Part shown: positions 35,843 through 45,504 of the stretch, one piece after another | How the letters are laid out: each line of letters begins with the position of its first letter | How positions within the stretch are numbered: position 1 is the first letter of the stretch | Source of the DNA: Syntrophomonas sp. DTU019 | GTDB lineage: Bacteria; Bacillota; Syntrophomonadia; Syntrophomonadales; Syntrophomonadaceae | Length of the DNA: 64,000 bases | Assembly: GCA_913757435.1 (NCBI GenBank) | Contig: CAJYDM010000002.1 | Span: 611,488-675,487, forward strand | Reading direction: 5' to 3' | Notes under the pieces: generated by a model | The model's database searches: none | The model's input: the letters and a program-made list of their open reading frames with translations, nothing else | What the model was told of the DNA's origin: nothing | Position numbers and translations under genes: made by a program

Positions 35843-36914
35843 AGAAGTTCTCATCATAGGTCTCGGTTTGATAGGAGGATCACTTGGCCTGGCCTTGCAG
35901 GGAGCGCCTCTGGTAAAAGGGATAACCGGCCTGGATAAAAGTGCAGAGGCCGTGGAGCAGGCTATAAAGATGGGTGCCATTGACGCCAGCCCAGCTCTTC
36001 ATGAAGCGGTCGCTGGTGCTGATGTGATATTCCTATGTTCCCCTATGTCCGCTTATCCACAGATATTGCGGGATATACTTCCCTTTGTGCGGCCAGGCAC
36101 GGTGATAACCGATGTAGGCAGTACCAAGACCAAAGTGGCGGCTTTATTTGAGGGTCTGCCCGGTGAGATTTGCGGCATCGGCGGACACCCTATGGCAGGT
36201 TCGGAAACAGCCGGTATTCAGGGGGCAGATCGCTACCTGTTTGAAAACGCTCTCTATATATTGACCCCGGCAGAACACGCCTCCCGGACTGCGGTTGAAA
36301 GATTGAGCCGTTTAATCGAGCTCACCGGAGCCAAGGTGCATGTGATTGATGCTGCCCTGCATGACTTGATCACCGCTCAGGTCAGTCATGTCCCCCACCT
36401 GGCTGCGGCGGCGCTGGTAAATGTCACCCGAGGAGAGCGCCGGGCCATGATGATGGCTGCGGGAGGATTCCGGGACACCACTCGGGTGGCTTCAGGCAGC
36501 CCCACGCTGTGGCAGGACATCATTTTTAGCAATGCGCATTATATTAGTTCGGAACTGGAAAAACTGATTAATGAACTGGAGCGTATGCGCCAGGCGATAA
36601 GGGCTAGCAACCGGGAAGAAGTTTTGGCCTGGCTGGAGCAGGCTCGCACCATCAGGGCGCAAATACCTGCCTGGCAGCGGGGCCTGGTGGGCAGTTGCAG
36701 TGATATAATCTGTATAGTCCCCGATGAACCTGGAGTAATAGGAAAGTTGGGGAATATCCTGGGATCATGCCAGGTTAACATAGTTGATCTGGAGATTCTG
36801 AGGATTAGAGAAGGTGACGGTGGCACCATACGTATAAGTGTCCCTGATGACGAAGCGGCCGGGCGGGCGGTACAAGCCCTGGGTGAAGAACATATCAAGG
36901 CCTGGATCAAATAG
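35835..36914 (+). CDS. tyrA: Prephenate dehydrogenase with C-terminal ACT domain
   Basis: Oxidative decarboxylation of prephenate to 4-hydroxyphenylpyruvate for tyrosine. NAD motif IIGLGLIGGSLG at residues 7-18, GGHPMAGSETAG in the active-site region, and a C-terminal ACT domain (CIVPDEPGVIGKLGNILG) that would sense tyrosine. ATG 35835 overlaps the aroF stop by 8 bases; 359 residues. Confidence 0.96.
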   Translation: MAEEVLIIGLGLIGGSLGLALQGAPLVKGITGLDKSAEAVEQAIKMGAIDASPALHEAVAGADVIFLCSPMSAYPQILRDILPFVRPGTVITDVGSTKTKVAALFEGLPGEICGIGGHPMAGSETAGIQGADRYLFENALYILTPAEHASRTAVERLSRLIELTGAKVHVIDAALHDLITAQVSHVPHLAAAALVNVTRGERRAMMMAAGGFRDTTRVASGSPTLWQDIIFSNAHYISSELEKLINELERMRQAIRASNREEVLAWLEQARTIRAQIPAWQRGLVGSCSDIICIVPDEPGVIGKLGNILGSCQVNIVDLEILRIREGDGGTIRISVPDDEAAGRAVQALGEEHIKAWIK

Positions 36915-36926
36915 GAGGTAACTATA

Positions 36927-38225
36927 GTGGAAATGAAGCTCAGCCCATGCCATTCCCTTAAAGGGGATTTGGAGGTCAGCGCGGACAAGTCGATATCGCA
37001 TCGCGCCCTTATCTTTTCAGCCCTGGCACAAGGTGAGGGCAGTGTGCATAATTGCCTCGAAGCCCAGGATACCAGATCTACCTGCAATTGCTTGCGCCAA
37101 TTAGGGGTGGATATCAAGGCGGAGCAAGGACGCTTGGTGGTGCGGGGCAATGGTTGGCAAGGTTTGCAGGAGCCGGAAAAGGTATTGGACTGTGGCAATT
37201 CGGGCACCACTATGCGTCTGCTGACCGGGCTTCTGGCTGGAAGACCATTCTTATCGATATTAAGTGGAGATGACTCCCTGCGCCGACGGCCTATGAGAAG
37301 GATCATCGAACCTCTGGAACGGATGGGGGCCAAGATCTCCGCGCGGCACAACGGCCTGGCCCCTTTAGCAGTAAATGGGGCACCGCTGAGAGGGATCCAA
37401 TATCAACTTCCGGTTAGCAGCGCGCAGCTTAAGACCGCGCTCCTACTAGCCGGCTTGCAGGCTCAAGGCCCCACTCTTTTACTAGAGCCGGAACCTTCCC
37501 GGGATCACAGCGAGCGCATGCTTGCAGTCATGGGAGCTGATCTGCAGGCAGAATCCGGGAAAATAACTCTTAAACCAGGCCGCACTTTGCAGCCACAAGA
37601 ATTTAAGGTGCCGGGAGATATAAGCTCAGCGGCCTTTTTCATCGTGGCCGCAAGCATAGTGCCGGGCTCAGAACTGCTTATCCGTAATGTGGGCGTCAAC
37701 CCGACCCGATGCGGGGTTATCGAGGTCCTGAAATCCATGGGAGCTGATATTACTCTGGAGAATCGCCGGGTAATAGGAGGGGAGCCAGTGGCGGACCTGT
37801 TGGTGAGAAGCGCGCCTTTGCAGGCTGCGGTGGTCGAGGGAGCATTAGTGCCACGGCTGGTCGATGAGATCCCGGTGTTGGCCGTGGCCATGGCTGTAGC
37901 CGAGGGAGAATCAAGGGTGGAGGGGGCTGCCGAGCTAAGGGTCAAGGAGTCGGACCGACTGGCAGTTATCTGCAGTGAACTCAACAAGATGGGGGCTTGC
38001 ATTGAAGAGATGCCACAAGGCTTGATCATCAAGGGCAGGCCTGGGGGACTGAAAGGGAACCGGGTCGCAAGCTATGGAGATCACCGTATTGCGATGAGCC
38101 TGGCTATAGCTGCTCTAGTGGCTAAAGGGGATACCTCTATCAGCCAGGCTGAGGCGGTTGACATCTCTTTCCCGCAGTTTTGGACGCTTTTAAGTAATCT
38201 GACCGATGGCTGCGAAAGAGCCTAA
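36927..38225 (+). CDS. aroA: 3-phosphoshikimate 1-carboxyvinyltransferase (EPSP synthase)
   Basis: Joins PEP and shikimate-3-phosphate. Typical motifs: ADKSISHRALIFSALA near the start, LDCGNSGTTMRLLTGLLAG, and RVKESDRLA and YGDHRIAMSLAIA in the C-terminal half. 432 residues. GTG 36927 with AGGAGG eight bases upstream; ATG 36933 is an alternative. Chorismate-pathway genes aroB, aroE, aroK and aroC are not in this window. Confidence 0.97.
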   Translation: MEMKLSPCHSLKGDLEVSADKSISHRALIFSALAQGEGSVHNCLEAQDTRSTCNCLRQLGVDIKAEQGRLVVRGNGWQGLQEPEKVLDCGNSGTTMRLLTGLLAGRPFLSILSGDDSLRRRPMRRIIEPLERMGAKISARHNGLAPLAVNGAPLRGIQYQLPVSSAQLKTALLLAGLQAQGPTLLLEPEPSRDHSERMLAVMGADLQAESGKITLKPGRTLQPQEFKVPGDISSAAFFIVAASIVPGSELLIRNVGVNPTRCGVIEVLKSMGADITLENRRVIGGEPVADLLVRSAPLQAAVVEGALVPRLVDEIPVLAVAMAVAEGESRVEGAAELRVKESDRLAVICSELNKMGACIEEMPQGLIIKGRPGGLKGNRVASYGDHRIAMSLAIAALVAKGDTSISQAEAVDISFPQFWTLLSNLTDGCERA

Positions 38226-38300
38226 AAACTTTTTTGGCAAGCTGTTGCAGCGGTTGTAGGTATGCTAAAATAGATACGAGCATATGTGGGTGGTAAACGA

Positions 38301-38957
38301 ATGAAGATTGCGATTGATGGTCCGGCAGGTGCTGGGAAAAGCACCGTGGCGCGTAGATTAGCCAATGAATTGAACTTTACCTATGTTGATACCGGTGCGA
38401 TGTATCGAGCCCTCACTCTTAAAGCCCTGCAACAAGGTATTGACCTCAACGACTCCAACCTTTTGGAACAGCTGGCAATTACCACAAATATGCATTTCCA
38501 AACCCAATTCGAAGGGCAGTTAATTTTCAGTGACGGACAAGATGTTACCAGCCAAATTCGCTCGCCCCAGGTCAGTGCGGCGGTGTCGTTAGTATCCGCT
38601 CATTCCGGGGTGAGAAAGGTCATGGTCAAGCAGCAGCAAGCCCTGGCTTGCTCTGATTCGGTAGTTATGGACGGCCGGGATATAGGTGAATTTGTGTTGC
38701 CCGATGCTGATTTTAAATTCTATTTGACCGCCAGCCTAGAAGCGCGCACCCGGCGCCGGGTCAGGGAAATGCAAACCCGAGGTTATACTGCTGACATCGA
38801 TACGGTTCGGGAAGAAATCGTCAAAAGGGATCAGATCGACTCCCAACGGCCCGTCGGCGCATTGAGAGTTTTGCCGGATCATATCATTGTGGATACCAGC
38901 GACTTGAGTGAAGATAAAGTGTTGGCTGTCATCCTGGAGAAGATTCGAGGGGCTTGA
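38301..38957 (+). CDS. cmk: Cytidylate kinase
   Basis: Phosphorylates CMP and dCMP. P-loop IDGPAGAGKSTVARRLA near residue 4, DTGAMYRALT and DGRDIGEFVLPDADFKFYLTAS are diagnostic. ATG 38301, 218 residues, has a G-rich stretch upstream; GTG 38286 is less likely. The order cmk-plsC-ispH/S1 is common in Clostridia. Confidence 0.96.
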   Translation: MKIAIDGPAGAGKSTVARRLANELNFTYVDTGAMYRALTLKALQQGIDLNDSNLLEQLAITTNMHFQTQFEGQLIFSDGQDVTSQIRSPQVSAAVSLVSAHSGVRKVMVKQQQALACSDSVVMDGRDIGEFVLPDADFKFYLTASLEARTRRRVREMQTRGYTADIDTVREEIVKRDQIDSQRPVGALRVLPDHIIVDTSDLSEDKVLAVILEKIRGA

Positions 38958-38958
38958 C

Positions 38959-39552
38959 ATGTTTTATGTTGTTATCCGGGGCTTTTTTAGATTATTTTTA
39001 CTTATACTTGGTTTGAAAATAGAGGGATTACATAACCTACCCCAAAAAGGCCCGGTTATTATAGCCGCTAATCATGTCAGCAATTGGGATCCTATACTGG
39101 TAGGAGTGGCCTTACCGAGGCCGATACATTTTATGGCCAAAGCGGAATTGTTCCATAATTGGCTTTTAGGTTCAATCTGCCGGGGATTGAATGCCTTCCC
39201 GGTGCAGAGAGGGACAGCGGACCGCAATGCCATCAGGCAAGCCCTGCAGATGCTTAAAGAAGGCGAAATGTTGGGGATTTTCCCTGAAGGAGCGCGGCGC
39301 AAGGTAGTTGCTGAAACCAGCATTCAACCCGGGGTGGCTATGCTGGCTTTGAAAAGTGGAGCGGAGGTGGTGCCGGTTGCCATCAGCGGTACAGAAGGAT
39401 GGTTCCCCTGTGGGTGGCGTCGCCCTTTGCGGGTGCGCATAGGACCTCCCCTTGACATGGCGGAATACCGCCAGGAAAAGTATAGTTCTGCCTTGCTGGG
39501 AACAATAAGTGAGAATATTATGGCGCAAATTAGTATACTTTTGCGTAATTAA
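38959..39552 (+). CDS. plsC: 1-acyl-sn-glycerol-3-phosphate acyltransferase
   Basis: Acylates lysophosphatidate to phosphatidate at the membrane. N-terminal hydrophobic segment (about residues 4-19), catalytic NHVSNWDP (HxxxxD) near residue 35 and FPEGARR are seen. ATG 38959 lies one base after the cmk stop; 197 residues. Confidence 0.93.
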   Translation: MFYVVIRGFFRLFLLILGLKIEGLHNLPQKGPVIIAANHVSNWDPILVGVALPRPIHFMAKAELFHNWLLGSICRGLNAFPVQRGTADRNAIRQALQMLKEGEMLGIFPEGARRKVVAETSIQPGVAMLALKSGAEVVPVAISGTEGWFPCGWRRPLRVRIGPPLDMAEYRQEKYSSALLGTISENIMAQISILLRN

Positions 39553-39605
39553 AGAAGGATTTATCCAAGATCTTTAGAATTTATTATATTTGTGGGGTAA
39601 AACAG

Positions 39606-41603
39606 GTGCACACCCAATTAGCAAGCCATGCCGGTTTTTGTGCGGGGGTCAAACGGGCCGTCAAACTCGCCCAAGAGGCCTCTTCTGCGGAGGGATGCTA
39701 CACTCTGGGACCCTTGGTTCACAATCAGGCTGTGGTTGAAAATCTGTCCCAACAGGGCATCATACCAGTAGACAGCTTTGAGCAGCTAAAGCCCGGGCAG
39801 ACCATTGTGATTCGTTCACACGGGTCTTCGCCAGATATCATCAGTCAGGCTGAAAGGCAGGGATTGGTGGTCAAAGATGCCACTTGTCCGCGAGTGTCCA
39901 GGATACAGCAATTGACTGCCGAAATGGATAAACAGGGTTATAGTGTGGTAATATTTGGGGATGAAAAACACCCCGAGGTTCAGGGCATACTGGGTTGGTG
40001 CAAGAGTGCACAGGTGGTCAAAGACGGCCATGAGGCCGAAAAGCTGCCTCATGTGAATAAGGTCGCGGTAGTAAGCCAGACCACCAAAGAGGCCAGGGAT
40101 TACTATCAGATGGTTCAGAGTCTCCTTACCCGGGCTAACGAAGTAAGAGTATTCAACACTATTTGCTCGGCAACTGCCAAGCGCATTAAAGCAGCTCGGG
40201 AACTGAGCGGGCGAGTCGATCTGATGCTGGTGATCGGAGATCCTCACAGCTCTAATACTGCCACTCTTGTTCAAGAGTGTTTAAATACCGGGGTCAATAC
40301 TTACAGGATCGAGGATGCCTCAGAATTGAAGCCAGAGTGGTTCAGTAAATCTAAGGCAGTCGGTATTACTGCAGGTGCTTCTACTCCGGACTGGATTATT
40401 AAGGAGGTAATGAGTAGGATGACAGGTTACGAAGAAGAAAAGGATGTTCAGATTCAAGCCGGAGAGAAGCCGGGCAACGAGGAATCCTTTGCCAAACTTG
40501 AGGCTGAAATGGCAGGTCTAGCAACTCCCAGTCGGGGAGAAGTGATAAAGGGCACGGTCGTTCAAGTGTTGGATGATGAAGTCATGGTGGATGTCGGCGG
40601 TAAATCTGAAGGCGTGATTCCGCTCCGCGAGATGTCTTTGAAGGATGTCGGCTCGGCTCGTGAGCTGGTTCAGGTTGGGGACGAAATCGAAGTCCTGGTG
40701 TTAAAATGGGATGACGACGGCACCATCTTGCTCTCCAAGAAGAAGGTCGATTTCAAAAAAACCCTGGATGAGTTAGAAGTGGCCTTTAATGAAAAACGCC
40801 CCGTGGAGGGCACGGTAGTGGAGAGTGTAAAAGGCGGACTTCTGGCTGATGTCGGAGTGGTAGGCTTTCTGCCTGCATCCCATGTGGATGATGGCTATGT
40901 AAAGAACCTGGATGACTATATTGGACAGACCATGTTGTTCAATATCATTGAGTTCAATCGCAACAAACGCCGCGGCTCACAAGTGGTCTTATCTCGCCGG
41001 GAATTGGTGCTGGAAGAAAAGAATCGCCAGAAGGCTGAATTCTGGCAGAGTATCGCTGAAGGACAAACCCGTTCAGGCAAAGTTAAGCGCATCGTAGATT
41101 ATGGTGCATTTATTGATTTGGGCGGTTATGAAGGACTCTTGCATGTTTCCGAACTAGACCACCGCCGGGTAGAGCACCCCGCTGACATCCTCAGTGAAGG
41201 CGATGAGATCGAAGTATATATCCTCGGCCTGGATAGGGAAAAAGAGCGAGTATCATTAAGCCGCAAAAAGCTCTTGAAGAGCCCGTGGGAATTGGCTCTG
41301 GAAAAATATCACCAAAATGATATAGTCGAAGGCACGGTGGTCAGAATAGCTCCTTTCGGCGCTTTTGTAGAATTGGATCCGGGCGTGGATGGCCTGGTTC
41401 ATATTTCTCAGTTGGCCGACTACCGGGTGGAAAAACCGGAGGATGTAGTCAAGGCAGGAGACCAGGTAATGGTCAAGATCATCAGCATCGACCCTAACGA
41501 AAAACGCATTGGATTGTCTGTTAAGGAAGCCAGGAATGCTGCCGACCAGGCTGATGTGGAACAATACCTGGAATCACAATCTGCAGACCAAGACAATGAA
41601 TAG
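39606..41603 (+). CDS. ispH: IspH fused to four S1 RNA-binding domains
   Basis: Residues about 1-275 are 4-hydroxy-3-methylbut-2-enyl diphosphate reductase, last step of the MEP isoprenoid route, with cluster cysteines C12 ([12 protein letters not shown]), one in DATCPRVS and one in [10 protein letters not shown]. Residues about 300-650 hold four S1 repeats like ribosomal protein S1 (for example [21 protein letters not shown]). The fusion is known in Clostridia. GTG start after GGGG. Translation and isoprenoid functions are in one chain; whether they interact is unknown. Confidence 0.95.
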   Translation: MHTQLASHAGFCAGVKRAVKLAQEASSAEGCYTLGPLVHNQAVVENLSQQGIIPVDSFEQLKPGQTIVIRSHGSSPDIISQAERQGLVVKDATCPRVSRIQQLTAEMDKQGYSVVIFGDEKHPEVQGILGWCKSAQVVKDGHEAEKLPHVNKVAVVSQTTKEARDYYQMVQSLLTRANEVRVFNTICSATAKRIKAARELSGRVDLMLVIGDPHSSNTATLVQECLNTGVNTYRIEDASELKPEWFSKSKAVGITAGASTPDWIIKEVMSRMTGYEEEKDVQIQAGEKPGNEESFAKLEAEMAGLATPSRGEVIKGTVVQVLDDEVMVDVGGKSEGVIPLREMSLKDVGSARELVQVGDEIEVLVLKWDDDGTILLSKKKVDFKKTLDELEVAFNEKRPVEGTVVESVKGGLLADVGVVGFLPASHVDDGYVKNLDDYIGQTMLFNIIEFNRNKRRGSQVVLSRRELVLEEKNRQKAEFWQSIAEGQTRSGKVKRIVDYGAFIDLGGYEGLLHVSELDHRRVEHPADILSEGDEIEVYILGLDREKERVSLSRKKLLKSPWELALEKYHQNDIVEGTVVRIAPFGAFVELDPGVDGLVHISQLADYRVEKPEDVVKAGDQVMVKIISIDPNEKRIGLSVKEARNAADQADVEQYLESQSADQDNE

Positions 41604-41619
41604 GACCGGTGGGTAGCCT

Positions 41620-41847
41620 ATGCCGATATATGAGTATAAATGCCGAAACTGTGAAAAGGAGTTCGAGATCCTGACCAGTTTCAAACAGCGTGACAAGGTC
41701 AAATGCCCCCAGTGCCAGTCTGCGGATGTGACCACCCGGTTAACGACCTTCAGTACTAAAACTGCTGCTGACAAAACCGGGCCGCCACCTATGCCAGGAC
41801 CTTGTCAGGGATGCTGTAATCAGCAATGTAGCAATTTTCCCCGATAG
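41620..41847 (+). CDS. FmdB-family zinc ribbon protein
   Basis: Small regulatory-type protein with an N-terminal zinc ribbon: MPIYEYKCRNCEKEF, then CPQCQS, forming a four-cysteine site. The 75-residue chain ends in a Pro/Cys-rich tail (GPCQGCCNQQCS). Function in this family is not settled. ATG 41620, 16 bases after the ispH-S1 stop; a terminator follows. Confidence 0.9.
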   Translation: MPIYEYKCRNCEKEFEILTSFKQRDKVKCPQCQSADVTTRLTTFSTKTAADKTGPPPMPGPCQGCCNQQCSNFPR

Positions 41848-41851
41848 AACC

Positions 41852-41875
41852 AGGGCTGCTTAGGCAGCCCTTTCT
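41852..41875 (+). terminator. Intrinsic terminator after the zinc ribbon gene
   Basis: AGGGCTGC (41852-41859), loop TTAG, GCAGCCCT (41864-41871), then TTCTAT. Perfect 8-bp stem with a weak T-run, ending the aroF-to-fmdB-like series. Confidence 0.75.
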
Positions 41876-41900
41876 ATTACTATCACAAAGGAGCCTGCAG

Positions 41901-42488
41901 ATGCCTGTGATGGCCGTTTTGTCAGGCGGGAAAAGTTCACGCCTGGGCACCAACAAGGCTTTAGTCGATCTTAATGGCATTACTGTGCTGCAATACATTT
42001 TGAACCGGCTTCAGCCCCATTTTAGCGAGACCTTCATTGTGACCAATGAGCCAGAATTGTATGCAGATTATCCGGCGCGGGTGATCACTGATATCTATCC
42101 CGGTAAAGGGCCGATAGCAGGTATTCATGCCGCATTAACGGCCTCATCTGCAGAACCGTTGTTTGTGATAAGTTGTGACATGCCCTTCATCACTTTCGAG
42201 TTGGCAGAACACATGCTTGAACAAGCTCCAGGTTTTGACGCGGTGGTGCCGGTCTTAAAAGGCCGTCTGCAGCCTACTGCAGCGGTGTACAACCCCAGTT
42301 GCCTGGAGTTTCTTATTGACTGCCTGGAAAACGACCTGCTCAAACTGACCAGGATTTTTCAAGACCTCAATACCCGTTATCTGGACGAGAATGCTCTGTC
42401 ACAGTTCGGAACGGCCCAGGAGTTGTTTTTCAATATCAACGATGCTGCAGCGCTGCAAAAAGCCAGGGAAATGGTGAGAAGAATATGA
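41901..42488 (+). CDS. mobA: Molybdenum cofactor guanylyltransferase
   Basis: Adds GMP to molybdopterin to make the guanine dinucleotide cofactor. The nucleotidyltransferase signature reads LSGGKSSRLGTNKALVDLNG at residues about 7-26; YPGKGPIAGIHAAL and SCDMPFI follow. 195 residues. ATG 41901 with AAAGGAG upstream; it overlaps fni by 4 bases. This suggests the cell uses molybdo- or tungstoenzymes, such as formate dehydrogenase. Confidence 0.93.
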   Translation: MPVMAVLSGGKSSRLGTNKALVDLNGITVLQYILNRLQPHFSETFIVTNEPELYADYPARVITDIYPGKGPIAGIHAALTASSAEPLFVISCDMPFITFELAEHMLEQAPGFDAVVPVLKGRLQPTAAVYNPSCLEFLIDCLENDLLKLTRIFQDLNTRYLDENALSQFGTAQELFFNINDAAALQKAREMVRRI

Positions 42489-43546
42489 GTATTCGGGCTA
42501 AACGAAAAGACGATCATATCGATATAAGCCAGAATTGTGCGGACGGGCCGGAGAAAAACGGTTTCGAAGATGTGGTTCTGATTCACCAGGCTGTGCCTGA
42601 GCTAGATCTGGAGCAGATCGATCTCGGCCAGCAATTTTTGGGCAAAAGCTTGCGATATCCCCTATTGATCAATGCTATGACCGGCGGCACCGATCAGGGT
42701 CATAAGATCAACCGAGCCTTGTCGGAACTGGCTTGCCAGTTCGGGGTGGCTATAGCAGTGGGTTCGCAGTCCATCGCGCTCTCCGACCCGGAGCGGCGAG
42801 CTTCATTTGAAGTGGTCCGGGAAGTAAACCCCCACGGCCTGGTTCTCGCTAATATCAGCGCCCTGGCGCGTCCTGATGAGGCCCTGCAAGTGATTGACAT
42901 GATGCAGGCGGACGGTCTGCAATTGCACCTCAATGTTCCCCAGGAACTGGCTATGCGCGAAGGGGAAAGACAGTTTAAGGGTATGCTGGATAACATCAGC
43001 CATATCGCCTCTGCTTCTCCGGTTCCAGTCATCGCCAAAGAGGTCGGCTTCGGCCTGAGTCAAGAAAGCGCCGCCATGCTTTTTGCCGCCGGGGTGAAGA
43101 TTCTCGATACCGGTGGGCAGGGTGGCACTAATTTCGTAGTGATCGAAGACCGGCGTCAGGGCTGCTTTGACGGCGAACTCGATCATTGGGGCATCCCCAC
43201 TGCGGCTAGCCTGGCTGAGATTCTGTCACTGCAACTGCCGGTGCAGGTAATAGCGACAGGAGGCATAAGGACAGCCGTGGACGCCGCCAAAGCCATAGCC
43301 ATGGGGGCTCAACTGGTGGGTATGGCGGCGCCGCTTTTGAAACTGTATTTCAGCCAGGGAGCGGTTGCATTACCTGAATATTTGCGCCAATGGCTGTATC
43401 GCCTCAAGGCGGTATTTCTGATGACGTCTGCTGCCGACCTCACTTCCATTCAGGAAAAACCGCTGATAATCAAGGGACAAACCCAGGCCTGGCTTGAGGC
43501 CCGCCAAATAGACTGCCGCCTCTGGTCACGTCGACCAAACCATTAG
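42485..43546 (+). CDS. fni: Type 2 isopentenyl-diphosphate delta-isomerase
   Basis: FMN- and NADPH-dependent IPP/DMAPP isomerase. RAKRKDDHIDI at the start, INAMTGGTDQGHKIN, QSIALSDPERRASF, and GGQGGTNF with IATGGIRTAVDAAKAIAMGA (flavin phosphate site) are diagnostic. 353 residues. With ispH and the polyprenyl synthase it belongs to isoprenoid metabolism for quinone and cell wall carriers. Confidence 0.96.
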   Translation: MSIRAKRKDDHIDISQNCADGPEKNGFEDVVLIHQAVPELDLEQIDLGQQFLGKSLRYPLLINAMTGGTDQGHKINRALSELACQFGVAIAVGSQSIALSDPERRASFEVVREVNPHGLVLANISALARPDEALQVIDMMQADGLQLHLNVPQELAMREGERQFKGMLDNISHIASASPVPVIAKEVGFGLSQESAAMLFAAGVKILDTGGQGGTNFVVIEDRRQGCFDGELDHWGIPTAASLAEILSLQLPVQVIATGGIRTAVDAAKAIAMGAQLVGMAAPLLKLYFSQGAVALPEYLRQWLYRLKAVFLMTSAADLTSIQEKPLIIKGQTQAWLEARQIDCRLWSRRPNH

Positions 43547-43624
43547 TCCATACCTATTGCTCGCCTTCGGTTACATAAAAACGCCCCTCATGGGAAATCT
43601 ATTGCCATAAGAGTTTCAGAAAGG

Positions 43625-44446
43625 ATGTGGCTTAAAGTGGCCAATTTTCCCTTTGGTCTGATTGCGCTTGTGGTGGTATCGATTTTGATCTATTTTGGAG
43701 TTGCGCACCGTGCTTTAGACCGTTTACGTATGACTGACCGGGCGGCTCTGGCGGTGATTGCTGCCATTATTATTGGCAGCTTCATCGACGTTCCGGTAAG
43801 CTCCCGGGTGACAATCAATGTGGGCGGAGTGATTACTGTCGGTGTTGCTGTCTGGTTATGGCTGGGAGCAGGGACCGCATTTGAAAAAATGCGCTCCGCC
43901 ATAGCAGCTGCTGTTACGGCTTTGGTACTGTTCATTGGTGCTCGTTTCCTGGGAGCAGAGCCTGAAACCGTATTTATCGATCCTATTTACCTTTATCCAT
44001 TGGTGGCTGGTATTGTTGGCTATCTGGCAGGAAGATCCCGGCGTGGGGCCTTTTTCGCCGCAGTAATGGGTGTGCTGGCCTTGGACATTGGTCAATACAT
44101 TTATCTCTTGCAGAGCGGTGTCAGAGGCACAGTCCATCTAGGTGGCGCCGGGGCTTTCGATTCGCTGGTCCTGGCAGGAATATTAGCGATCCTGCTGGCT
44201 GAAATAATCGGTGAGAGCCTGGAACGCCTGGCCGGCGGTCCCAGCAGCGAAGACAAAGACCCCGCATTGTTAGAGAACCTGAAGGAACCAGCACCGGCCC
44301 GTAAACCTGCTCATAATTCAGAGGCCGAATATACCCAACATGATAAAGATGATGAACCCGATCAAGAGGAATTCAAGGATTGGGAAGACCGCGTCTCGGT
44401 TACCGGAACGCGTGGCCAAGAGGATAGGGGGGATGACCGTGTCTAG
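43625..44446 (+). CDS. DUF1614-family membrane protein
   Basis: Uncharacterised polytopic membrane protein, 273 residues with about six to seven helices in residues 5-205 and a charged cytoplasmic-like tail rich in Asp, Glu and Lys. The IGSFIDVPVSSRVTINVGGV region is family-typical. It overlaps the spoIIP start by 14 bases, linking it to sporulation in this lineage. GTG 43637 is a possible alternative start because AGAAAGG lies only one base before ATG 43625. Confidence 0.8.
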   Translation: MWLKVANFPFGLIALVVVSILIYFGVAHRALDRLRMTDRAALAVIAAIIIGSFIDVPVSSRVTINVGGVITVGVAVWLWLGAGTAFEKMRSAIAAAVTALVLFIGARFLGAEPETVFIDPIYLYPLVAGIVGYLAGRSRRGAFFAAVMGVLALDIGQYIYLLQSGVRGTVHLGGAGAFDSLVLAGILAILLAEIIGESLERLAGGPSSEDKDPALLENLKEPAPARKPAHNSEAEYTQHDKDDEPDQEEFKDWEDRVSVTGTRGQEDRGDDRV

Positions 44447-45488
44447 ACTGGTTTCCTTTCTGCTGGTTATGGGCCTTGCCATAGGGTTGGGGCTAAGTGT
44501 TCCTGGCAGCGCTCAAGCGGTTTACGAGGAATTGCCCTCGGGGTATTACTTTTCGTTGGTAGATGAGAACAACAATACCATAACCCAAACCGGCGCACAG
44601 GTATATATAGGTGATGAGTACATCAGCGCTGATAATGGCAGATATCAGGTGGTGGAAGTATCCGGTCATACCGCCCGCTGCGTATATGTCGGCCAGGAAC
44701 AGATGCCGGCAGTCAGCTTTGATAACAACCGCCAGGCCTGGGTTATCGACAGCCGGGAGATTCCGGTGGCGGCGTCTAAACCCACTATCGCCATTTATCA
44801 CACTCACAGTGATGAATCCTATGTGCCCACAGATGGCAAAGAAAGTAAAGAAGGCAACGGGGGCATATACGATGTCGGCTATGTTCTGGCTCAGCGCCTG
44901 CAGCAATTGGGCTACAACGTGGAATACAATAAGAACAATCACAATCCCCACGATATCAATGCCTATAACCGCTCACGCCGAACCGCGACTGCCTTGATGA
45001 AAAACGGTTCACAGGTCTTAATCGACGTCCATCGCGATGCGGTGCCAGCTCAGCAATATCAGACCACCCTCAACGGGCAGCAAGCCACCAAAATCAAACT
45101 GGTGGTCGGCAAGAGCAATCCCAACATGAAAACCAACCTGGAATTCGCCAAACGGCTCAAGGCGGTTATGGACAAGAGCAAACCCGGGTTATCCAACGGC
45201 ATCTTCATGGGTAAAGGGGATTTCAATCAGGACCTCAATCCCCGGGCCATGCTGATCGAGGTCGGTTCCCACACTAATCCCAAAGATGATGCCACCAAGG
45301 GTGTGACCGCTTTTGCGGATGTACTGTCCTCAGCCCTGGGTGGCAGCAGCGATACCAGCTCTGGGGGAGGACCAGCGGCCAAGCCTCTGCAACAGAGTTC
45401 GCCTTCCGCCTGGACCACTATATTGATCCTGATCATAGTTGCTGGGGCCGCCGGGGCAGGTTTCTATCTGCTTAATAAAATAACATAG
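44433..45488 (+). CDS. spoIIP: Stage II sporulation protein P (peptidoglycan amidase)
   Basis: Amidase of the SpoIID-SpoIIP-SpoIIM engulfment machine; removes stem peptides in peptidoglycan. An N-terminal signal/anchor (VSRLVSFLLVMGLAIGLGL) is followed by the amidase domain with the zinc-site IYHTHSDESYVP, LIDVHRDA and LIEVGSHTNP. An additional C-terminal membrane helix (TTILILIIVAGAAGAGFYLL) is visible. ATG 44433 follows AGGATAGGGGG; 351 residues. A decayed gene cluster follows. Confidence 0.93.
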   Translation: MTVSRLVSFLLVMGLAIGLGLSVPGSAQAVYEELPSGYYFSLVDENNNTITQTGAQVYIGDEYISADNGRYQVVEVSGHTARCVYVGQEQMPAVSFDNNRQAWVIDSREIPVAASKPTIAIYHTHSDESYVPTDGKESKEGNGGIYDVGYVLAQRLQQLGYNVEYNKNNHNPHDINAYNRSRRTATALMKNGSQVLIDVHRDAVPAQQYQTTLNGQQATKIKLVVGKSNPNMKTNLEFAKRLKAVMDKSKPGLSNGIFMGKGDFNQDLNPRAMLIEVGSHTNPKDDATKGVTAFADVLSSALGGSSDTSSGGGPAAKPLQQSSPSAWTTILILIIVAGAAGAGFYLLNKIT

Positions 45489-45504
45489 GTCGCTGATGCC
45501 CGGT

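Noticed and set aside
43625..44446. Riboswitch or T-box before the membrane protein, hom, aroF or CobT-like genes
   Set aside because: I looked for T-box (GGTGG core) and cobalamin-type conserved boxes in the gaps and found none that fit.
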